Source: Achromobacter xylosoxidans A8 (GTDB lineage: Bacteria; Pseudomonadota; Gammaproteobacteria; Burkholderiales; Burkholderiaceae_B). From it: 64,000 bases of DNA. The stretch spans positions 868,001-932,000 of the forward strand of contig NC_014640.1 of NCBI RefSeq assembly GCF_000165835.1, read 5' to 3'. Shown here in pieces: positions 41,699 to 51,489 of this stretch. The notes beneath the pieces were generated by a model, which saw only the letters and a list, made by a program, of their open reading frames with translations, made no database searches and had not been told where the DNA came from. The position numbers were made by a program, and so were the translations under genes. How positions within the stretch are numbered: the first letter of the stretch is position 1; each line of letters starts with the position of its first letter.

Positions 41699-42663
41699 AG
41701 ACCGGTGCCGTTCCTGCCATCGTGGAGCACGCCGCGCAATGGATGGCCACGCTGCGCGATGAGGGCGCCAGCGACGCCGACCGCGAGGCCTGTCGGCGGT
41801 GGCGGGCGGCGGATCCGCAGCACGAGAAGGTCTACCGCCGGCTTGAGGATCTTTGGGGCAGTTTCGACCAGGCGGCAGCCTTTGATTCTCCCGCGGTGGC
41901 CCGGCGCATCCTGGAGCAGTCCAGCCGCAAGCCGCGGACTGGCCGCCGCGCCCTGGGGGCGGCGGCGCTGGCTCTGCTGATCTGCGGTGCCGCGCTCTGG
42001 CGCATGGCGCCGCCGGCCTGGCTGTTGGCCGATCACCGCAGCGGAGTCGGCGAGTGGCGCGTCATTGAACTGGACGACCATAGCCGCATCACCCTGAACA
42101 GCGATTCGGCCATCGACGTGCGCTTCGATGCCCGCGAGCGTCTGATCACCTTGCGGCAAGGCGAAATCCTGGTCGATGTGGCGCACGAGGCCGCGGGACG
42201 GCCCTTCGTGGTGCGGACGCCGGACGGCACCGCGCAGGCGCTGGGCACCCGCTATGCCGTGCGGCGCGGCGAGGGACATACCGACGTCATCGTGCAGCAA
42301 TCCCGCGTGCGGGCCTGCGCCCAGACGTCCGCACCGGTTTGCGCCGACCTGGCGGCCGGGCAGCGCGTGCGCATGGGCGGCGGTCAGGTCGGCGAGGTCG
42401 AATCCGTCGATCCGGAGCAGGCGCTGGCCTGGACGCGGCGCAGCCTGGTGGTGGACAACCAGCCGCTGGCCGACGTGCTGGCGGAGCTGGGCCGCTACCG
42501 CAAGGGGCGGCTGCAATACGACGCAGGCGCGCTCGACGGCTTGCGCGTGTCGGGGGTGTTCCCGCTGGAAGCGCCTGATCAGGCGCTGGCCTCGCTGGCG
42601 GCCAGCCTCCCCATTACGGTCAGCCGATACACCTCTTGGCTGGTGCTGGTGCAGCGCCGTTGA
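41695..42663 (+). CDS. FecR-type anti-sigma factor
   Basis: A 322-residue membrane regulator. The N-terminal cytoplasmic DUF4880 domain (AAQWMATLRDEGASDADREACRRWRAADPQHEKVYRR) binds the sigma factor. One membrane helix lies at about 84-104 and a periplasmic FecR domain follows (GEWRVIELDDHSRITLNSDSAIDVRF; RQGEILVDVAHEAAGRPFVV). The GTG at 41695 has GGAGG upstream. It is the middle gene of the FecI-FecR-receptor unit. Confidence 0.93.
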   Translation: MKTGAVPAIVEHAAQWMATLRDEGASDADREACRRWRAADPQHEKVYRRLEDLWGSFDQAAAFDSPAVARRILEQSSRKPRTGRRALGAAALALLICGAALWRMAPPAWLLADHRSGVGEWRVIELDDHSRITLNSDSAIDVRFDARERLITLRQGEILVDVAHEAAGRPFVVRTPDGTAQALGTRYAVRRGEGHTDVIVQQSRVRACAQTSAPVCADLAAGQRVRMGGGQVGEVESVDPEQALAWTRRSLVVDNQPLADVLAELGRYRKGRLQYDAGALDGLRVSGVFPLEAPDQALASLAASLPITVSRYTSWLVLVQRR

Positions 42664-42751
42664 AAAAAAATCCTGCATTCCGCTGTCCCTGGCGCGGTTT
42701 GCTTCGTCATGACTCATGAGTAGCCATCAATCTGGAGAGGGTCGTCCGCTC

Positions 42752-45184
42752 ATGAGTCATTCCAAGTCTGCTGCGCGCGCCTTGCGCGCGCTGTCCGCCG
42801 CGGCCGCGTTGGCCGCGTTTCATCCTGTCTGGGCGCAGCCGCTGGCAGCGCCATCCGCGACGGCCGCCCGCGCGGTCGATGTGCCGCCCGGCCCGTTGGC
42901 GCCAGCGCTGAACCGTTATGCCGAACAGGCTGGCCTGATCCTGTCGTTCGATCCGGCGTTGACCGCCGGGCTGCAAAGCCCGGGCCTGTCCGGCACGGTG
43001 GCGCCCCGCGAGGCGTTCGCTGGGCTGTTGGCCGGCACCGGCCTGGAGGCGGTTGCGCGCGGCCAGGCCGGATACACCATCAGGCGCGCGCCCGGCGCCT
43101 CCACCAGCACGCTGGAGCCGATCACCGTGCATGGCAGCGGCGAGCAGGCCTGGGGGCCGGTCGACGGTTATGTCGCGCGCAAGAGCGCGACAGCCACCAA
43201 GACCGATACGCCGTTGATCGAGACGCCGCAGTCGATCAGCGTCATCACGCAGGCGCAGATGGCGGCGCAGGGCGTCAGCCGCGTGGACGAGGCTTTGCGC
43301 TACAGCGCGGGCGTGCGTACCGAGCCCATCTATGACACGCGCCGCGGCACTTACTACGTGCGTGGCTTCAATGTCGCCAACAACGGGCAGTATCTCGACG
43401 GCCTGAAGCTGGCCTACTCAGGCGGCTACGGTGGCTGGGAAGTCGATCCCTACACGCTGGAACGCCTGGAAGTCCTGCGCGGCCCCTCGTCCGTGTTGTA
43501 CGGGCAGACCGTGCCCGGCGGTCTCGTCAACCAGGTCAGCAAGCGTCCGCTGGAGACGCGCAGTGGCGAACTGGCGGTGCAGTACGGCAGCTTTGATCGG
43601 AAGCAGCTCTCGGGCGACTTCACCGGCCCGCTGGACGATGCGGGCCATTGGCTCTACCGTCTGACGGCGGTGGGGCGCGAGGGTGGCACGCAGACCAATC
43701 ACGTCGACGACGACCGCGTCCTGCTGGCGCCGTCGCTGACCTGGAAGCCGAGCGCGGCGACCTCGATCACGCTGCTGGCGCAGTACCAGCACGACCGCAC
43801 AGGCAATACGGCCAACTTCCTGCCGGCGGCAGGCACGCTCTGGCCTGTTGCCAACGGCCATATCCCCGTGGACTTCTTCACGGGCGACCCGACCTTTGAC
43901 CAGACCGACCGGCGCAAGGCGCAAATCGGCTACCTGGCCGAGCACCGGGTCAACGATCAGCTGACGCTGCGCCAGAACCTGCGCTATTCCACGCTGGACG
44001 TCGATTACCGCAGCCTGGGGGCGAACGGCGGCTGGGTGCAGACGCGCGAGCCCTACACGGACCTGCGCCGGATTTCGCTGGTCAGCAAAGAGGGCTTCCA
44101 TTTGTTCACGCTGGACAACCAGGCGCAGTTCAACCTGTCTCATGGACCAGTGGCGCACACATTGTTGTTGGGCGCGGATTACCAGGAATCGCGCTTCGAC
44201 CGGCTTTACGGCTTGCGCACGGCCGCGGTGGACCCGATCAATGTGTGGAACCCGGCGTATGGCCGGCCGTTTCCCGGCGCGACGCCGCAGGCGTCCAACG
44301 ACACCAACCAGGTGCGCCGGCAGTTCGGTCTGTATGCGCAGGACCAGATCAAGTTCTACGACAAATTGGTGCTGCAGTTGGCCGGCCGCTACGATTGGGC
44401 GCGTTCCACCACCGGTGAGACGATCCTGCGTACCGGCGTGGAAACCACGACGCGCACCAATGATGAACAGTTCAGCGGCAAGGTCGGGCTGGTCTATCTG
44501 GCCGACAACGGTCTCGCGCCCTACGCGTCGTACACCGAGTCCTTCGAGCCGGTGGCGGGCGCGGGCTACGGCGGCACGCCATTCGAACCCACGCGCGGCA
44601 AGCAGTATGAGATCGGCCTGAAGTATCAGCCGGCCGGCGCCCGCAGCTTCGCGCAAGTCTCGCTCTTCGATCTGCGCCAGACCAATGTGTCGACGGCGGA
44701 CCTGGCCCATCCCGGCTTCAGCGTGCAGACCGGTGAAATCCGTTCGCGCGGCATCGAGTTGGAAGGCACCTGGGAAGTCACGCCGCAGTTGAACCTGCTC
44801 GCGTCCTATACATACAGTGACGTCAAGGTGACCAAGGCGGCGCGGACCGCGGTCAACCTGGGCAAGCGTCCGCCCTACATTCCCGATCACATGGCGTCGC
44901 TGTGGGCTGATTACCGCCTGTCGGCCACGGGACCGCTGGCCGGCTTGTGGTTTGGCGCGGGTGTGCGCTACATGGGGGCGACCAATGACATCCCGGATGC
45001 AGTGCGCGTGCCTGCCTACACGCTGGTGGACGCCGCGCTGCGCTATGACATGGGGAGCTACCAGTTCTCGTTGAACGCCAGCAACCTGTTCGACAAGCGC
45101 TATGTGGCGGCGTGCGACAGCGTGACCAACTGCTATTACGGCCTGGAGCGGACTGTCATGGCGCGGGTGGCTTACCGCTGGTAG
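42752..45184 (+). CDS. TonB-dependent siderophore receptor with signalling (STN) domain
   Basis: An 810-residue outer-membrane receptor. The signal peptide ends near FHPVWAQ, and an N-terminal STN domain follows at about 40-100 (FDVPPGPLAPALNRYAEQAGLILSFDP-like). This allows contact with FecR. A plug (ETPQSISVITQAQMAAQG, LRGPSSVLYGQTVPGGLVN) and a 22-strand barrel follow, and the protein ends in the aromatic W of VAYRW. It resembles FpvA/FecA-like transducers. The ATG at 42752 has GGAGAGGG upstream; an ATG at 42716 has none. The siderophore is unknown. Confidence 0.93.
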   Translation: MSHSKSAARALRALSAAAALAAFHPVWAQPLAAPSATAARAVDVPPGPLAPALNRYAEQAGLILSFDPALTAGLQSPGLSGTVAPREAFAGLLAGTGLEAVARGQAGYTIRRAPGASTSTLEPITVHGSGEQAWGPVDGYVARKSATATKTDTPLIETPQSISVITQAQMAAQGVSRVDEALRYSAGVRTEPIYDTRRGTYYVRGFNVANNGQYLDGLKLAYSGGYGGWEVDPYTLERLEVLRGPSSVLYGQTVPGGLVNQVSKRPLETRSGELAVQYGSFDRKQLSGDFTGPLDDAGHWLYRLTAVGREGGTQTNHVDDDRVLLAPSLTWKPSAATSITLLAQYQHDRTGNTANFLPAAGTLWPVANGHIPVDFFTGDPTFDQTDRRKAQIGYLAEHRVNDQLTLRQNLRYSTLDVDYRSLGANGGWVQTREPYTDLRRISLVSKEGFHLFTLDNQAQFNLSHGPVAHTLLLGADYQESRFDRLYGLRTAAVDPINVWNPAYGRPFPGATPQASNDTNQVRRQFGLYAQDQIKFYDKLVLQLAGRYDWARSTTGETILRTGVETTTRTNDEQFSGKVGLVYLADNGLAPYASYTESFEPVAGAGYGGTPFEPTRGKQYEIGLKYQPAGARSFAQVSLFDLRQTNVSTADLAHPGFSVQTGEIRSRGIELEGTWEVTPQLNLLASYTYSDVKVTKAARTAVNLGKRPPYIPDHMASLWADYRLSATGPLAGLWFGAGVRYMGATNDIPDAVRVPAYTLVDAALRYDMGSYQFSLNASNLFDKRYVAACDSVTNCYYGLERTVMARVAYRW

Positions 45185-45284
45185 GGCGATTAAGTTCAGG
45201 CTTAATGGTGGGTAAACGCAGGTTGAATCACAGCGGCTCCGATGCTCTTTATAGTGGCTCCGTACCCGTCCGAGAGAGCCGCGC

Positions 45285-45941
45285 ATGTCCAGTACCGTCC
45301 ATTTACCCGCCTATCCCCGCGCCGTGTTGTTCGACCTGCTGACGGCCTTGCTCGACTCCTGGACCGTATGGAACCGCGCCGCCGGCTCCGAGGCCGCCGG
45401 GCGGGCCTGGCGCGCGGAGTACCTGCGCCGCACCTATGGCTGCGGCGCCTATCAACCCTATGAGCGCCTGGTGCAGGAGGCCGCGTCCGCGGTCGGCTTG
45501 CCGGCGGCGGCGCCGGCCGCGCTGGAAGCGGGCTGGGACGAACTGCCTGCATGGGACGGCGCCCGAGAACTGTTGCAGGCCTTGCGGCCGCATTGCCGTC
45601 TGGCCGTGGTCACCAACTGTTCCGCCCGCCTGGGGCGGCGCGCCGCTGGCTTGCTGGGGGTGGATTGGGACGTAGTGGTGACGTCGGAGGAAGCAGGTTT
45701 CTACAAGCCCGACCCGCGCCCCTATGAACTGGCATTGGCGCAATTGCAGGTGCAGCCCTCCCAGGCCGCATTCGTCGCCGGGTCCGGTTATGACATGTTC
45801 GGCACCAGCAAGGTGGGCCTGCGCACGTATTGGCACAACCGGGTGGGACTGACGTTGCCGGAAGGCGCGGCGCGGCCTGAAGTGGAGTCCGCGCGGCTGG
45901 ATGCGGCGCTGCCCTGGCTGGAACGGTTCGGCGCAGGCTGA
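45285..45941 (+). CDS. HAD-superfamily hydrolase, haloacid dehalogenase type II-like
   Basis: A 218-residue HAD protein. The nucleophile Asp is in VLFDLLTALLDSW (residue 17), motif II in VVTNCSARLG, the Lys in EEAGFYKPDPRPYELAL and motif IV in VAGSGYDMFGTSKVGL. TYWHNR after motif IV matches the TxWxNR segment of L-2-haloacid dehalogenases. The usual DLxGT loop is DLLTA here, so substrate use may differ. It follows the TonB receptor by 100 bases but need not belong to that operon. Confidence 0.82.
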   Translation: MSSTVHLPAYPRAVLFDLLTALLDSWTVWNRAAGSEAAGRAWRAEYLRRTYGCGAYQPYERLVQEAASAVGLPAAAPAALEAGWDELPAWDGARELLQALRPHCRLAVVTNCSARLGRRAAGLLGVDWDVVVTSEEAGFYKPDPRPYELALAQLQVQPSQAAFVAGSGYDMFGTSKVGLRTYWHNRVGLTLPEGAARPEVESARLDAALPWLERFGAG

Positions 45942-45992
45942 CGGCGAGCAATGCCTGGGGGCATGCCGCGCTTTGCCGGCCTGTTCCCGGCA

Positions 45993-46472
45993 TCATCCCG
46001 CCGGCAACGAAATCGCATCTCCCAACCCTTTGACCTCCTTCAGCACGAAGGAGGTGTAGACCTCCTTCACGCCCGGCAAGGCGCCAAGTACGTAGCGCGC
46101 CAGATCGCCGAAGGCGTCCAAATCGCGGGCGATCACCGTCAACTGGTGATCGTAGCGGCCCGACACGCAATGGCATGTCAGTACTTCCGGCACGTCCTTG
46201 ATGGCGTCCTCGAACGCCTTGACGTGCTCCGCACCCTTCATGTCCAGCGAAATCCAGACGAACGCGGTCACGCCGAAGCCCAGCTTCTTGACGTCGACCT
46301 CGGCCCGGTAGCCGCGGATCACGCCCTCGTCTTCCAGGCGCTTGACGCGCCGCCAGCAAGGGGAGGGAGTGAGCGAAACGCGTTCGGCCAGATCGGCGCT
46401 GGACAGCCGTCCGTCGACCTGCAAGGCGGCCAGGATCTGCAGGTCTGTGGGGTCGAAATTCTTGTTTTGCAC
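45993..46472 (-). CDS. Lrp/AsnC-family regulator
   Basis: A 159-residue regulator. The winged helix-turn-helix is at about 6-60 (DPTDLQILAALQVDGRLSSADLAERVSLTPSPCWRRVKRLEDEGVIRGY) and the RAM effector domain at about 70-150 (VPEVLTCHCVSGRYDHQLTVIARDL). It is divergent from the aldolase-aminotransferase-deacylase-permease operon, which it probably activates in response to an amino acid. A 15-bp palindrome sits just before its start. Confidence 0.93.
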   Translation of the reverse strand: MQNKNFDPTDLQILAALQVDGRLSSADLAERVSLTPSPCWRRVKRLEDEGVIRGYRAEVDVKKLGFGVTAFVWISLDMKGAEHVKAFEDAIKDVPEVLTCHCVSGRYDHQLTVIARDLDAFGDLARYVLGALPGVKEVYTSFVLKEVKGLGDAISLPAG

Positions 46473-46483
46473 GATTTTTCCAA

Positions 46484-46498
46484 GAAATCCAGGATTTC
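46484..46498. promoter_or_regulatory. 15-bp palindrome, candidate Lrp-type operator
   Basis: GAAATCC-A-GGATTTC is perfectly symmetrical, in an AT-rich stretch 12 bases before the lrp-type start and 140 bases before the aldolase start. It fits the 15-bp size of Lrp sites. Confidence 0.5.
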
Positions 46499-46637
46499 GC
46501 CAATTTCAATCCAAAATATTACACGTTGACGTCAAAAATTCGGAAATATTCGCGATTCGGCTCCGGTATCTTTGTTTGGCTGTTTGAGGGGGCGTCGACA
46601 CGATGAATGCTCCCGGTTTGAACACTATGGAGCAGAC

Positions 46638-47432
46638 ATGAAAGATTCGAATCCGATACGCAAGGCACTCCTGGCCCTGGAGCCTTCCGAGGGCTGCTGG
46701 CTGACTTTGGCGAGCCCGGCCGTGGCCGAGGCGATTGCGCATTGCGGCTTCGATTGGCTGGTCGTCGACATGGAGCATGCGCCCAATGATGTGGCGGGCC
46801 TGACGGCGCAATTGCAGGCCATCGATGCGGCGCGCGCGCATGGCGCGGCGGCGTATCCGATCGTGCGCGTGACGGTTAACGATGCGGCGCTGGTCAAGCG
46901 CGCCATGGACTGCGGCGCCAAGACGATCATTTTCCCGAACATCGACACGGTCGAGGACGCGCGCCGCGCCGTCGCAGCCATGCGCTTTCCCTTCGAAGGC
47001 AATGGCGGCGTGCGCGGGGTGGCGGGGCTGGTGCGGGCCGGCATGTATGGGCAAGACCCGTCCTACGTCAAGCTGGCCAATGAGCAGGCCTGCGCGGTCC
47101 TGCAGATCGAATCGGCGCAGGCGGTGCGCAACGTGGAAGCCATTGCCGCCCTGCCTGGGGCGGATTGCCTGTTCGTCGGCACGGCCGATCTGGCGGCCAG
47201 CCTTGGCCGCCTGGGCGACATGGCCCACGCCGAGCTGCGCGAGGCCGTGAGCCGCGTGATTGAGGCCGGCAAGGCGGCGGGCAAGGCGGTCGGCATTTTC
47301 GCCAACGATCCCGAAGAGGCGGCGCGCTACCGCAAGCTGGGGGTGCAGTTCATCGCCTTGCACTCCGACGTGGCCTGGCTGGCCCGGGGCGCCCGTCAGG
47401 CGCGCGCGCAGTTCGACGCGGCGTGCCGCTGA
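46638..47432 (+). CDS. HpcH/HpaI-family aldolase
   Basis: A 264-residue class II pyruvate-type aldolase. FDWLVVDMEHAPND (near 38-51), FPNIDTVEDARRAV, GVRGVAGLVRAGMYG and VGTADLAASLG are HpaI/GarL/RhmA landmarks including metal and pyruvate-site residues. It cleaves a 4-hydroxy-2-oxo acid, or condenses pyruvate with an aldehyde. The ATG at 46638 has GGAG five bases upstream. It is the first gene of an operon with an aminotransferase, which could supply or consume the 2-oxo acid. Confidence 0.9.
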   Translation: MKDSNPIRKALLALEPSEGCWLTLASPAVAEAIAHCGFDWLVVDMEHAPNDVAGLTAQLQAIDAARAHGAAAYPIVRVTVNDAALVKRAMDCGAKTIIFPNIDTVEDARRAVAAMRFPFEGNGGVRGVAGLVRAGMYGQDPSYVKLANEQACAVLQIESAQAVRNVEAIAALPGADCLFVGTADLAASLGRLGDMAHAELREAVSRVIEAGKAAGKAVGIFANDPEEAARYRKLGVQFIALHSDVAWLARGARQARAQFDAACR

Positions 47433-47475
47433 GCGGGCGGCGCGATCTCTTTCTTCTGGCAAGACAGGAACAGGC

Positions 47476-48678
47476 ATGAACACAGCAGTATCTTCCGGCG
47501 GCTTCAGCGCCACCGCGCGCGCTAGCGTGCAGACCTTGCGTTCGTCGCAAATCCGCGAAGTCGCCAATGCAGGCATGGGCCGCGCCGACGTGCTGCCGTT
47601 CTGGTTCGGCGAGCCCGACGAGCAGACGCCGGCAGCATTCCGCGACGCGGCGATCGCCCATATCGCTTCCGGGCAGACGTTCTACGTCCAGACCCTGGGT
47701 GTGCCGGCGTTGCGTGAACGCCTGGCCACGTATGTGAGCGGCCTGCACGGCCAGCGCGACGTGGACAACATCGCGGTGACCAGTTCGGGCACGTCGGCGC
47801 TGATGACCGCCGTGCAGGCCGTCGTGGGCGCGGGCGATCACGTGGTTGCCGTGACGCCGCTGTGGCCCAACCTGGTGGAAATGCCCAAGGTGCTGGGCGC
47901 GCGGGTGACGACCGTGGCGCTGTCGTTCTCGGAGAGCGGCTGGCGCCTGGATCTGGACGCCTTGCTCAGCGCCTTGACGCCGGATGTGCGGGCGCTTTTG
48001 GTGAACTCGCCGAACAATCCCACGGGCTGGGTGATGACCGCCGAGCAGCAGCGCGCGGTGCTGGAGCATTGCCGCAAGCACGGCATCTGGATCATCTCCG
48101 ACGATGTCTATGAACGCTACTACTACGAAGGCGCGGTGGCGCCCACGTTCCTCGACATCGCCGCGCCGGATGATCGCGTGGTCAGCTGCAACTCGTTCTC
48201 GAAGGCCTGGCTGATGACGGGCTGGCGCGTGGGCTGGGTGGTGATGCCACGCGGACTGCTGCCGGAGATCGGCAAGCTGATCGAATACAGCAACACCTGC
48301 ACGCCCGGCTTTGTGCAAACCGCCGCCTTGTGCGCGCTGGAACAGGGCGAGCCTGTCATCGCGCGCACGGTGCAGCGGCTGCGCTTGGCGCGCGACCATC
48401 TGGCAGCGAGGCTGGGCGAGGTGCCTGGGGTCGAGCTGGCCGGCGCGGCGCCGGGCGCGATGTACACCTTCTTCCGCGTCCGCGGCGTCTCGGACAGCCT
48501 GGCGTTCTGCAAGGACCTGGTGGTGCGCGGCGGCCTGGGCCTGGCGCCGGGCGTGGCTTTCGGTCCCGAGGGCGAGGGCTATCTGCGCTGGTGCTACGCC
48601 AGCGCGCACGAGCGCCTGGATGAAGGCGTGGCTAGACTATCGCGCTTTCTGGACGCGGCCCGGGGCCAGCCAGCCTGA
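47476..48678 (+). CDS. PLP-dependent class I/II aminotransferase
   Basis: A 400-residue fold-type I aminotransferase. It has FWFGEPDEQTPAAFRDAA, NSPNNPTGWVMT, ISDDVYERYYYEG (Asp and Tyr of the PLP site) and SFSKAWLMTGWRVGW with the Schiff-base Lys near 248. The C-terminal GAMYTFFRVRG and YLRWCYASAHERL carry the carboxylate-binding Arg. The substrate amino acid is not evident. It follows the aldolase by 43 bases with AGGA upstream. Confidence 0.92.
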   Translation: MNTAVSSGGFSATARASVQTLRSSQIREVANAGMGRADVLPFWFGEPDEQTPAAFRDAAIAHIASGQTFYVQTLGVPALRERLATYVSGLHGQRDVDNIAVTSSGTSALMTAVQAVVGAGDHVVAVTPLWPNLVEMPKVLGARVTTVALSFSESGWRLDLDALLSALTPDVRALLVNSPNNPTGWVMTAEQQRAVLEHCRKHGIWIISDDVYERYYYEGAVAPTFLDIAAPDDRVVSCNSFSKAWLMTGWRVGWVVMPRGLLPEIGKLIEYSNTCTPGFVQTAALCALEQGEPVIARTVQRLRLARDHLAARLGEVPGVELAGAAPGAMYTFFRVRGVSDSLAFCKDLVVRGGLGLAPGVAFGPEGEGYLRWCYASAHERLDEGVARLSRFLDAARGQPA

Positions 48679-48714
48679 GCGCCGGCGCCGGACCTCAACA
48701 TTAGGGCAAGAGCC

Positions 48715-49899
48715 ATGAATACTCCTGAGCTTCCCCGTTCCCTGGAATGGATAGAACGGCTGGTGCGCTTCGATACGACCAGCCGGCTGTCGAACCTGGG
48801 CCTGATCGAAACGGTGCGCGACCACGTGGCTGCGGCCGGGCTTGCGCCCAGGCTGATCTACAACGCCGACGGCAAGAAGGCCAACCTCTTCGTGACCGTC
48901 CCCGCGGCCGACGGCGGCACTCAGGGCGGGGTGGTGCTTTCGGGCCATACCGACGTCGTGCCGGTGGACGGCCAGGCCTGGAGCAGCGATCCGTTCGCGC
49001 CCGAAGTGCGCGATGGCCGGCTGTACGGACGCGGCACCTGCGACATGAAGGGTTTCATAGGGACGGCGCTGGCCATGCTGCCCTCGTTCACGTCGCGGCG
49101 CCTGCGCGTGCCGCTGCATCTGGCGCTGAGCTATGACGAGGAGGTCGGCTGCCTGGGCGCGGACGCCATGCTGCGCGAGCTGGCGAAGCTGGAGATCCGG
49201 CCCGATAGCTGCATCGTGGGCGAGCCGACCGAAATGCGCGTGATCTCGGCGCACAAGAGCAGCAATCTGTACCGCTGCACCGTGCATGGGCATGCCGCGC
49301 ATTCTTCGCTGACGCCGCGTGGCGTCAACGCGATCGAATATGCGGCGCGCGCCATCTGCCACATCCGCGATATGGCCGACAGCCATCGCCAGAACGGACC
49401 GTTCGACCAGGACTTCGAGGTTCCGTACACCACCGCGAACACCGGCACGATCTCGGGCGGCCTGTCCGTCAACACGATCCCGGACCGTTGCCAGTTCGAG
49501 TTCGAATTCCGCACCATTCCGGGCGTGCTGGCGCCGGACGTGATCGGCGGCCTGCGCCGCTACATCACCGGCGAACTGCGCGACCGCATCAAGGCGGAGC
49601 ACCCACAGGCCGACATCGAGCTGGAGGCGATGGCAGAAGTGCCGGGTTTCGATACCGCCGCGACCGCCGAGATCGCGCGGCTGGCGCAGGCGCTGACCGG
49701 TATGCGCGGCACCGAGAAGGTGGCGTATTGCACCGAGGCGGGCTTGTTTCAGCGGGCAGGAATGACGGCCGTGATTTGCGGTCCGGGCAATCTGCAGCAG
49801 GCGCACCGGCCCGATGAGTATGTGGCGCTGTCGCAGATCGGCCTGTGCGAACAGTTCATGGAAAAGCTGGCGGGCCATCTTGCGATAGCCCGTCCATAA
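48715..49899 (+). CDS. argE: M20 deacetylase, acetylornithine deacetylase (ArgE) type
   Basis: A 394-residue zinc deacylase. SGHTDVVPVDGQAW (metal His/Asp), GRGTCDMKGF (bridging Asp), SYDEEVGCLGA (catalytic Glu-Glu), VGEPTEMRVISAHK and a final AHRPDEYV (metal His) match ArgE. ArgE releases ornithine from N-acetylornithine. In this catabolic operon it may instead deacylate another N-acyl amino acid. It is preceded by the aminotransferase (36 bases) and followed by the permease (40 bases). Confidence 0.85.
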   Translation: MNTPELPRSLEWIERLVRFDTTSRLSNLGLIETVRDHVAAAGLAPRLIYNADGKKANLFVTVPAADGGTQGGVVLSGHTDVVPVDGQAWSSDPFAPEVRDGRLYGRGTCDMKGFIGTALAMLPSFTSRRLRVPLHLALSYDEEVGCLGADAMLRELAKLEIRPDSCIVGEPTEMRVISAHKSSNLYRCTVHGHAAHSSLTPRGVNAIEYAARAICHIRDMADSHRQNGPFDQDFEVPYTTANTGTISGGLSVNTIPDRCQFEFEFRTIPGVLAPDVIGGLRRYITGELRDRIKAEHPQADIELEAMAEVPGFDTAATAEIARLAQALTGMRGTEKVAYCTEAGLFQRAGMTAVICGPGNLQQAHRPDEYVALSQIGLCEQFMEKLAGHLAIARP

Positions 49900-49939
49900 G
49901 TTGATCGATAGTTAATTCTTCAAAAAAACAGAGGGAAAA

Positions 49940-51256
49940 ATGGCTTACTCGGAGAAGACAACGTGGAATGCGGCGGCCGCTGCCCGCGACAAGGCGGCGC
50001 CATCAGGCGACCGGCGCGCCCAGGCGCGGCGCGCGGTGATCGCCGCGTCCATCGGCAATGCGCTCGAATGGTTCGACATGATCGCGTACGGCACCTTCGC
50101 GCTGATCATTGCCAAGCTGTACTTTCCGTCCGCCAGTGAGAGTTCCTCGCTGCTGCTGGCGCTGGCCACGTTCGGCGTGTCGTTCCTGATGCGGCCGCTG
50201 GGCGCCATCGTGCTGGGAAGCTATGCCGACCGGGCCGGGCGCAAGGCGGCGCTGACGGCTTCCATTTTCCTGATGATGATAGGCACGCTGATCATCGTGG
50301 TGGTGCCCACGCACGCGCAGATCGGCGTTGCCGCGTCGGTCATCATCCTGGTCGCACGGTTGATCCAGGGCTTTTCGGCGGGCGGAGAGTTCGGCAGCGC
50401 GACGGCCTTCCTCATCGAATATGCGCCGGATCGGCGCGCCTACTATGCCAGCTGGCAGGTCGCCAGCCAGGGCGCCGCGATCCTGCTGGCGGCGCTGTTC
50501 GGCGCCGTGCTCAACGCGACCTTGACCCAGGCGCAGCTGGAAAGCTGGGGCTGGCGCATTCCGTTCGTGTTCGGCCTGCTGATTGCGCCGGTGGGCTACT
50601 ACATCCGCCATCACATGGATGAGACGCCAGAATTCAGCGCGGCGCAGGCTTCGGCTTCGCCCCTGAGCGACATGTTTGCGGGACAGAAACTGCGGCTGCT
50701 GGTGACGGTGGGCTTCGTGGCGCTGGGCTCGGTGGGCAACTACCTGGCGCTGTATATGCCCACGTACTCGATTCGCCAGCTGGGCCTGCCGCCGACCATC
50801 GGCTTTCTGGCGACGCTGGTCACGGGCGTCATCATGACGGTAGGCGCGCCTTTTGTGGGCGCGCTGGCTGACCGGATCGGACCCGCGCGCATCATGACGG
50901 CCGCGGCCCTGTTGACCGCAGTGCTGTGCTATCCCTTGTTCTATCTGCTGGTGTCGTATCCGACGGTGGGCGTGCTGATGATCGTCCAGGTCATTCTGGG
51001 CTTGTTGGCGACGCTGTACTTTGCGCCCATGCCGGCGCTGATGTCCGCGATTTTCCCGGTGCAGGTGCGCACCACGGGCCTGTCATTGGGCTACAACATC
51101 GCGGTGACGATCTTCGGCGGCTTCGCGCCGTTCATCCTGACCTGGCTGATCGCGACCACCGATTCCAAGCTGTCGCCGAGCTACTACCTGCTGGCCATCG
51201 CGCTCATGGCCATGGTGTCGCTGAACGTGGCGCGCCGGACGTTCCAGCAGCGCTAG
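49940..51256 (+). CDS. MFS transporter, metabolite:H+ symporter type
   Basis: A 438-residue permease with about 12 membrane segments. It carries the MFS loop GSYADRAGRKAAL and the MHS-family segment ARLIQGFSAGGEFGSATAFLIEYAP. It is related to, but clearly different from, the two permeases at 18-22 kb. As the last gene of the aldolase/aminotransferase/ArgE operon it probably imports the operon's amino-acid derivative. A GC hairpin without T tract follows at 51266. Confidence 0.9.
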   Translation: MAYSEKTTWNAAAAARDKAAPSGDRRAQARRAVIAASIGNALEWFDMIAYGTFALIIAKLYFPSASESSSLLLALATFGVSFLMRPLGAIVLGSYADRAGRKAALTASIFLMMIGTLIIVVVPTHAQIGVAASVIILVARLIQGFSAGGEFGSATAFLIEYAPDRRAYYASWQVASQGAAILLAALFGAVLNATLTQAQLESWGWRIPFVFGLLIAPVGYYIRHHMDETPEFSAAQASASPLSDMFAGQKLRLLVTVGFVALGSVGNYLALYMPTYSIRQLGLPPTIGFLATLVTGVIMTVGAPFVGALADRIGPARIMTAAALLTAVLCYPLFYLLVSYPTVGVLMIVQVILGLLATLYFAPMPALMSAIFPVQVRTTGLSLGYNIAVTIFGGFAPFILTWLIATTDSKLSPSYYLLAIALMAMVSLNVARRTFQQR

Positions 51257-51265
51257 GCGCCAGGC

Positions 51266-51290
51266 GCCGGCCTTCGCCTTGAAGGCCGGC
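51266..51290 (+). terminator. hairpin after the MFS gene, no T tract
   Basis: A perfect 10-bp stem GCCGGCCTTC / GAAGGCCGGC with loop GCCTT, ten bases past the stop. The missing T run makes it a weak or Rho-assisted terminator, or an mRNA-protecting stem. Confidence 0.45.
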
Positions 51291-51489
51291 CCGCGCTGGG
51301 CGGAATGTAGCCCATTGTTGCGGGATTGCGCGCCTTTTCGCTCCGGCTGGGGCCGCGCCGTACAGCGCGGCCGCGCTATCTTCAGGACCCTGCTGATAGT
51401 ACAAAATGTTGCCTGCCTCCCGTCCCGCGCTTGCTAGCATGGTCTGGCCGGAATGATCCGGCACACCGACGGAATAAGTGGAGGTTGCC

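Noticed and set aside
43418..45286. 622-residue minus-strand frame opposite the TonB receptor
   Set aside because: Antisense shadow; the plus strand encodes an unambiguous receptor with signal peptide and terminal aromatic residue.
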